From Amoebophrya sp. AT5.2 (taxonomy: Eukaryota > Sar > Dinophyceae > Syndiniales > Amoebophryaceae): DNA of 27,974 bases. Positions 22,591 through 27,974 of this stretch are shown here, in pieces. A model generated the notes under the pieces. That model was not told the DNA's origin, did not search any database, and saw only the letters and a program-made list of their open reading frames with translations. A program made the translations under genes and the position numbers. The stretch lies in the NCBI GenBank assembly GCA_005223375.1, contig RXOD01004134.1, positions 1-27,974 of the forward strand, in the 5' to 3' direction. Every line of letters begins with the position of its first letter. Within the stretch, counting starts at the first letter, position 1.

Positions 22591-25477
22591 TCAACTCACT
22601 TTGTGCAGGTACCAGAATTCCTGTGGCGAGATGCTTCGCCAGGGTGCGGCGGGGCAGTCGAGTTCGTTGAAGAGGCCAAAAACCTTGTTGTCCAGCCACT
22701 TCCAGAAGTCCATGTAGAAGCGGGACTGGCGCTCCCAGATCATACTGTTCGCGCTGTACGTCTGGTAGTCGCTCGTCTTCGCTTTCAGCGCGAATCCCTC
22801 TTCGTTTTTCCCCTCCGCGTACTGGTTGTTGGGTGTCTGAAACAGCCGCCCGAAGGCGGCGTCGACGCTGCTGTGGCTCGGAATGCGGCGGGCAGCGGAA
22901 GCGGCGGCCGACACGAGGCCCGATTTCGCGATACTATCGGGGGGCGAGTTCGTGAGCAGATCCCGACTGGGATGCAATTTCGATTTCGTGGCGTCCTCAC
23001 CATGATCCGATCTCATCCCGTCGCTATTCAGAGCGTTGTGGAGGTCGTGCGCATCTTCTGCATCTCCATCTGGGGCGGCAGATAGAGATGCAGAAGATGC
23101 TGACCTGCTTCGCGCACCAGTTGAAGGAGATTTTTCCAATCTTCTCGAAGCTGGTGGCCGACTCCCGTTTCGCCCCCCACCCCCGCCACTATAGTTTACA
23201 ACGTTTCTCCTTTGTGTTCCGAAGATTTGCTTGATCATTTGCTTTTTCTTCATCGAGAGCCGCCAGTGTAGGGTTGCTTTCTTTGCTCCGCCGTTCACCA
23301 CGTTGTTGGTGTAGTCTAGCAGCATGTCTGCCTCCGCGTCGTAAACCACGGGATAAGACAGACGCCCGGAATTCGTAGTAGAAACTCCACCTCCCACGTT
23401 GCTTGGCCTGCGGTTCGCGCTACAGGACGCGGCTGTCGCCATGTGGAAGCGCTCCGCTGGGCACAACGCGCGGAACGCGTGCGGACCGTACTCTTGCGCG
23501 ATCACGTACGACATCAGCAGGTCCGCGCCGGCCACCTCTATCAAGGCGGGCCAGGACCAGATGGTAAGCGTCGAACGCAAGTGCAAATGGCTATGTTTGT
23601 GTGGCATGGAAGGCATTGGTTGTACTAGTAGTGTGTACCAATGGTATTAAATGGGAATGGGTCCCGGTCCCCACTTGTTGGGTGGGGAGTTGTCGTTGTG
23701 CTTGTGCCCTTAGCGATGGCGAGTGCCGATTAGTAAGGCGCTCGGAAGATTCATACCCGGCGCGGAGCGAGGTCTGACCCAGGGGCGGTTTCAAAGATAG
23801 ATGCCCCGGTGTTTTTTAGCTTTGGAGTAGGGGCTGCAGGGAAGTGAACCAGCGGGAGGGGTAAGCAAGGAGGTCATGAAAATGCAGGACCAGGAGCTAG
23901 GGCTAGCATGGAGCTAGAGCATGTGAGCGGGGCAAAAGGTAAAGGGCGGCCGAGCCTTTTTCTTCTTCTTCTTCTTCTTCTTCTTGCTTCTACGGAAACA
24001 GTGGCGCTTTACTGTTGGCCGTGGGATGCTGGCGCAAGGGTGCCAGGCTTGCCGACCGCAATACGCCCCGACTAGGCTGCGACCCCCTTTCTAGGACCAC
24101 CAACGGAGGCCGGCAAAAAAAATTTCATCACCTACCGCGTGACGTGCCTCAGTATCTATTCTAATTCTCTTACCACCTGGGCGTACTCATAACCTCTCTG
24201 TCGACCAGCTCCCGCAGTTGCTTGTACTCGGGCTTGAAGTAGTCCCGGAAGAGGTCCTTGTGCAGCAAGGCCCCCTTGGTCGCGAAGATGGTGTTGTGGA
24301 GGTACCTCTGGCTGTGGCGATAGGAGCGGGTGAAATCGTAGGACTCGGTGCGGGAAACGAACCGGGGATGGAAGCCAACGGCTTTCACGTCGAGAGAGAT
24401 CGTGGGATGCGGGGGGCGGTGCACCGGCGTCACCCTCACCTCTGCAGACGTCGTGCTCTTATTGGCGGTCCCTGCGGCGAGCTCTCTGTGTCTGGAAGAT
24501 CGTCGCCCTGATGTCGCCTCCATAGTACGAAGCAGTCCACCGTTCGTCCCTGCTGATGCACCTCCACTAGTAGCAGGCTCTACTTCGTTTTCGTTGTATT
24601 GAGCCCACACGTTGTACGCGAACTGAATCGCGTGACAAGAATAGAACATATCCACGTCCGTCACGAACACTGCGTCCGTCGGAAATAGGTGCGGCCGGAA
24701 TTTCTCGCTGATCTTCACTGCTGTTCTCGATGCTGTCGCTGTGAGGCTGCCCCCGGAGGGAGCTGGGGCTGGCGCCTTCACCGGGAACACCTGGTAATCC
24801 GGTTCCGATTCCAGCGTCTCCACGATTTCCAACCCGTCGCCCCCTCCTCCTCGAGACGACGTCCCCGAGTAGACCTTGTTTCTTTGTTGCGAATTGGCGC
24901 CCGCCACCCCGCCGACCCCGTCGTCGTCCTCCGACTCCCGGAGGAATTGGGCAAGGTCCGAGGGTGGCGGCGTCCTCTGGTCGAACCAATTTACGTAGAT
25001 ACTCCGTACGATCGCGCACCGCCGCAGTACGCGCAGCTGCTTGCGCAGGCACGAGGGCCGCTGAAACTGGTTTATCAGCACCGTGACCTTGCCCGCGTCG
25101 TTCCTCTTCCTCGACAACAACGGATTCAACGAGCCCACGTTGGACAGCAACTTCTGCCCCACGCGCTGGAAAAACCGCTTCATGGAAAACCAGAAGGAAG
25201 ATCGTTCACCAGAAGGAGAAGAACCACGCGGCGCATCTTCCCCCGTTGTAAAATAATCAGACTCAGTCGAGCTGGTGCCGGGAATGCGATCCGTTCCTCT
25301 GGGTTGCCGGTACAGCGTGAGGACATTGTCTTGGACCGGGTCGTGGTGAAAATACGCGAAGTTGCGGTATGTGACGGGAAACTGCAGGATGAAGTCCAGC
25401 GAAACCACCAGCAAGCAAGCGGCCCAACGCCACCACCCACAACGAGCGAGGGAAAAGCAGGGAAGTAGAAACGCCAT
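22591..25477 (-). CDS. Exostosin-like glycosyltransferase (GT64 family), type II membrane protein
   Basis: Exon 1 is 24194-25477 and exon 2 is 22591-23535, split by a 658-nt intron (GAG|GTTATG to ATAGAG|GTGGCC), 742 residues if it stops at 22591. GT64 enzymes such as EXTL2 transfer N-acetylhexosamine from UDP-sugars in the Golgi or ER. ACLLVVSLDFILQFPV near the N-terminus is a signal anchor. The catalytic domain starts near residue 130 (KVTVLINQFQRP); DVD (274-276) in FVTDVDMFYS is the metal-binding DXD motif, followed by FAYNVWAQYN, which matches EXTL2 FAFSVWQQF. The splice rebuilds LVDREVAGADLLMSYVIA against LIDDTQNCDDIAMNFIIA with no gap and keeps the catalytic Asp. I start at the ATG at 25477. 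Inserts rich in Gly, Ser and Ala break the domain. The last 200 residues are not recognised and the 3' end may extend to 22490. Confidence 0.78.
23536..24193 (-). other. Glycosyltransferase intron with repeat-like content
   Basis: 658 nt, much longer than the other introns here. It has G-rich and C-rich blocks unlike the spacers, a (TTC)8 microsatellite at 23960-23985, and degenerate pol III box-like motifs at 23711-23758 (TAGCGATGG and GATTCATACCC). The boundaries are set by the gap-free protein alignment across the junction. Confidence 0.7.
23957..23985. repeat. TTC microsatellite
   Basis: A short T run followed by eight TTC units on the plus strand (GAA on the coding strand), inside the glycosyltransferase intron. 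Confidence 0.95.
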
Positions 25478-26429
25478 TTTTCTTTTGTTCACTCCGAGTT
25501 CGATATCGAAGATACCGCGGTCGCCCTCCCTCGTCTCCTCGTCGTCGTCCTCCTCCTCCTCGTCACGGACACGGTCACACTACGGGTTCTAGTACCTGGC
25601 TACTAGGTCCACTGCCACTCCTACTGTACTTTTTTTTTAGTACTAAATGTAACACGCTAGTTGAAAGAATTTATATGCGCGACGACGACCTTTGCTTGAG
25701 CAGGCCTAACCGGTTGAAGCTGAACAACTCGATCAGTGCTCCATTTTTTTTTTGAAGTTCTTGAACAACTACTGTCGCAGCACGGCCACAGCTAGACGAG
25801 CTCGCCTCCGAGAGGACGTCCCGTGTCATTTTTTCCGCTGCGGCCATCAAGAAGCCACATCAATCTCAATCTGTAATGAAGAAGTACATGTCCTCGCGCA
25901 AAAAAGCATCAACCCAAACACGTGCAGAATTGATTCTGTATATATTGAGGAGAGCAAGAGCAAAAGGAAGAGCTAGAGCACAGCCGTGCTTTAATAAAAG
26001 TAAACATTGTGATCGTGATGCATTTGCTTTGCTAATCCCCGTCGCACGACAGAATTTCTCTCCGTCTTCTCTCATCGCTCCTGCTACGAGTGATCAGGGC
26101 CGAGTTCTTCCATATGTATCCATCGTAGGTAATACTATGTATATTAATTGAGCCAGCTTAATATTTTCGAGCCAACAAGAAATACAAGTTTATTCAACAT
26201 GATCTTCAATGAATTATGTGCTAGAATCAACGATCTTCAATGAATTATGTGGTAGAATCAGAACTGCTGACGTTCGTTTAGCTTTAATGTGCTCCTCCGC
26301 CGCTCCGCTGTTTCTGCAGCTCTCCTCCTGTGGGCCCTGTCTATTACGACCGCACCTCCTCGTCGTAGCCTCCGAGCTCTCCTTCGTGGCATGATCGATC
26401 TTCAGTAAACAAGGTACAGAGTCCCTTGC
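25478..26429. other. Spacer between the ABC gene 3' end and the glycosyltransferase 5' end
   Basis: About 950 bp, with T runs near 25628 and 25745, a CTC/GTC-rich tract near 25535-25565 and a 31-bp tandem duplication at 26201. Plus-strand frames at 25752-26151 have no recognisable motif. No RNA gene seen. Confidence 0.55.
26201..26262. repeat. Two-copy 31-bp tandem repeat
   Basis: GATCTTCAATGAATTATGTG starts at 26201 and again at 26232; the following GTAGAATCA part also repeats with one change (CTAGAATCA in the first copy). AT-rich, in the spacer downstream of the ABC gene. Confidence 0.85.
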
Positions 26430-27905
26430 TCAGTCGTGCACCAGTGCGTATTGGTAGAAGCCTCCGCACTCGTCTTTATCCGAGCCGCTCTCGTGTCCCT
26501 CCACGCACAGCCCGTACAGGTCCGTGAGGTCTTCCGGCCTCCCCCCCCTCTTCCCGTCCTTCACCAACTTCTGCATCTCTGGCGCCAGCTCCCTTTTCAA
26601 TTTCCCCTTCACCGCGGCGTCCTCGCTAATCCCCACCAGACTGCGCATCACGCCCTTTGTCACGCCCGTGGTGAAGTACTCGCTGTCGTCGAACAGCGCT
26701 CTCCCGAAAATGTTCTGCTCGTGCGTCGTGAAGATGGTGGTGACGTGGTTCCGGATGGCCCACGCGAACACGTTCTGCACCACAGGCACGTGCGACACCG
26801 CGTCGATTCCCTTGGTTGCCTCGTCCAGGAACAAAACCCGCGGCCGGTACAGCATCGCGAAACACAGCAGGTACCGCACGCGCTCGCCGTCCGAGAGCTT
26901 CATCGCCTCGGAAGGGGCGCGCAGCACGGCTTCGTCGCCCTCCCGTTCCACCACGCGGTGTCTTTTCACCATCTTGTTCGTAGCCGGATCGCGTACTTCC
27001 ACCGCCGGGTCCGCGAAGTCCACCAGTTTGTGCCAGATCAGCGCGTCGGTGCAGGCCTGCTTCACGTCGCGCGCGGTGTGGTTGTAGGGGTTGGAGCCCA
27101 GCAGCTGTTCGCCCACTGTCTTCCCGTAGAGCCGCAGCTGCGAGTCTACCACCAGCACGTGCTGGTACGTCTGTAGCATGCTCTTCGGCGCGTCCGCCCG
27201 CTCCCACGCGGGCCGCAGCAGGTCCGAGTCTTCGGAATAGTTACCGGACTTGCGCCGCTCCTCAATCTCCAAACGCTCCTGCTCTTCCCGCGCGAGCGTC
27301 TGCCGCACGCGCTCGTTCCCCGCTTCGTGGGCAGTTTCGATCTCCGCGTCCGTGGCGTCGAAGCGCGGCGGCGACAGTCCCTTGCTCGCGGGTACCCCGT
27401 TCCAGATCATCCGCCGGTCTCCGATGTACTCCCACTCGTCCTCCTCTTTCTCCCCCCCCACCGCGGCCTTTATCTTTTTCACTCTCGCTTGCTGCGGCTC
27501 GAGGTAGGCACAGATGAGTTTGAGCAGCGTGGACTTCCCCTTCCCGCTCGCCGCGGTGAGATGCACGATGCTGCCGCCGGGGACGACGAGGCTCTGGCCC
27601 TTGGTCTCGTCCCACACCCACTTCGCGGTCCCGCCCTTTTCGTCCCCGATCCGTACGTTCACTTGTTTCAGCACGTAGCCGACGCGGTCCGCGACGCTCG
27701 ACGGGCGAAACAGCATCTGCGCGATCTCCTCCCGGGTTTTCACCTTCGACATCACGCCGAACCTCCCCAAAAAAAGAGCGAGCTCCTCGTCGTTCGCCAT
27801 CTTCCGCTTCACCAGGAGCGCCTTCTTCATCGTTGAGACGGATTCGCTCCCATTTATGTAGATCCAAAACACGGGGTCGAAAAGGGCGCCAATTTGAAGT
27901 ATCCC
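26430..27905 (-). CDS. ABC-family ATPase, C-terminal nucleotide-binding domain (partial, upstream exons outside window)
   Basis: Open frame of about 491 residues; residue numbers below count from the codon at 27872. Walker A reads AASGKGKST (107-115; the usual first Gly is Ala), signature LSDGE (326-330) replaces LSGGQ, Walker B is VLFLDEAT (346-353) with the catalytic Glu, and the switch His is in TTHE (H384). ABC ATPases hydrolyse ATP to drive transport or other motion; here the substrate is unknown. Between Walker A and the signature lie about 210 residues, roughly twice the usual, with a charged EERRK-rich insert. The frame has no ATG at its upstream end; GILQIGALFDPVFWIYI precedes it and an acceptor TGCTAG|GGGATA fits at 27906/27905, so this is probably an internal-to-last exon of a longer protein with membrane segments beyond the right edge. 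Confidence 0.82.
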   Translation of the reverse strand, partial: GILQIGALFDPVFWIYINGSESVSTMKKALLVKRKMANDEELALFLGRFGVMSKVKTREEIAQMLFRPSSVADRVGYVLKQVNVRIGDEKGGTAKWVWDETKGQSLVVPGGSIVHLTAASGKGKSTLLKLICAYLEPQQARVKKIKAAVGGEKEEDEWEYIGDRRMIWNGVPASKGLSPPRFDATDAEIETAHEAGNERVRQTLAREEQERLEIEERRKSGNYSEDSDLLRPAWERADAPKSMLQTYQHVLVVDSQLRLYGKTVGEQLLGSNPYNHTARDVKQACTDALIWHKLVDFADPAVEVRDPATNKMVKRHRVVEREGDEAVLRAPSEAMKLSDGERVRYLLCFAMLYRPRVLFLDEATKGIDAVSHVPVVQNVFAWAIRNHVTTIFTTHEQNIFGRALFDDSEYFTTGVTKGVMRSLVGISEDAAVKGKLKRELAPEMQKLVKDGKRGGRPEDLTDLYGLCVEGHESGSDKDECGGFYQYALVHD

Positions 27906-27974
27906 CTAGCAGATAAATCCCGCAGGTGTGATTGCAAAACCTGCCAGCCCTGGCAGCTTGTGGCCTAGATGTCC
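27906..27974. other. Right edge, probably end of an intron or preceding exon of the ABC gene
   Basis: 69 bp. On the minus strand it contains GGCTGGCAG|GTTTTGC, a possible donor, and ends in TGCTAG, a possible acceptor, which would make an intron of only 35 nt. Too short to decide. Confidence 0.3.

Noticed and set aside
23711..23758. tRNA gene
   Set aside because: The box-like motifs do not fold into a tRNA: the T-loop position that should be A is T and no acceptor stem is visible. Kept only as a possible degenerate SINE trace.
18229..25477. Sialidase plus glycosyltransferase as a functional glycan gene cluster
   Set aside because: Two neighbouring glycan enzymes in a one-way array are not enough; different glycan chemistry and no third member support simple adjacency.
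1..27974. CRISPR array, bacterial operon features or insertion sequences
   Set aside because: No evenly spaced direct repeats and no transposase; spliced eukaryotic genes make a bacterial origin untenable.

Overview
This is nuclear DNA of a eukaryote. Seven protein genes can be supported and all lie on the minus strand; five have spliceosomal introns I could place by joining conserved protein segments, and I saw no convincing gene on the plus strand. Long one-way gene runs, introns with unusual donors and a G or GT right after the acceptor AG, GC-rich exons and more AT-rich spacers fit an alveolate of the dinoflagellate lineage. Gene spacing (about 0.7-1.6 kb) is far tighter than in free-living dinoflagellates, so a compact-genome relative such as a syndinian parasite (Amoebophrya type) is my best guess; this is inference, and a perkinsid or chromerid is not excluded.

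Layout from left to right; transcription runs right to left. (1) 1-5591: large MPS1/TTK-like protein kinase with a disordered tail of more than 1,000 residues that runs off the left edge and carries a 63-bp tandem repeat. (2) 6374-7690: DTWD1-type tRNA aminocarboxypropyltransferase. (3) 8525-9982: LYAR-type zinc-finger nucleolar protein, two exons. (4) 11239-16644: coatomer beta subunit (COPB1), ten exons, nearly every junction fixed by homology. (5) 18229-21502: sialidase with five Asp boxes, three exons, fused to a multi-pass membrane tail. (6) about 22490-25477: type II membrane glycosyltransferase of the exostosin-like GT64 family. (7) 26430-27905: C-terminal nucleotide-binding domain of an ABC protein, cut by the right edge.

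The genes do not form an obvious pathway. COPI beta, the GT64 enzyme and the membrane sialidase all belong to the secretory system or glycan metabolism, while LYAR and DTWD1 serve ribosome and tRNA biology; with one-way clusters this may be simple adjacency. The most interesting signals are the splice-site pattern (14 introns, 11 with GT repeated directly after the acceptor, 9 with GTAC donors), the sialidase-membrane fusion with Lys in place of the first triad Arg, the unresolved 3' end of the GT64 gene, an intron with repeat-like content, and a possible small secreted Cys-rich product upstream of COPB1. All family names rest on reading motifs by eye; no search was run.
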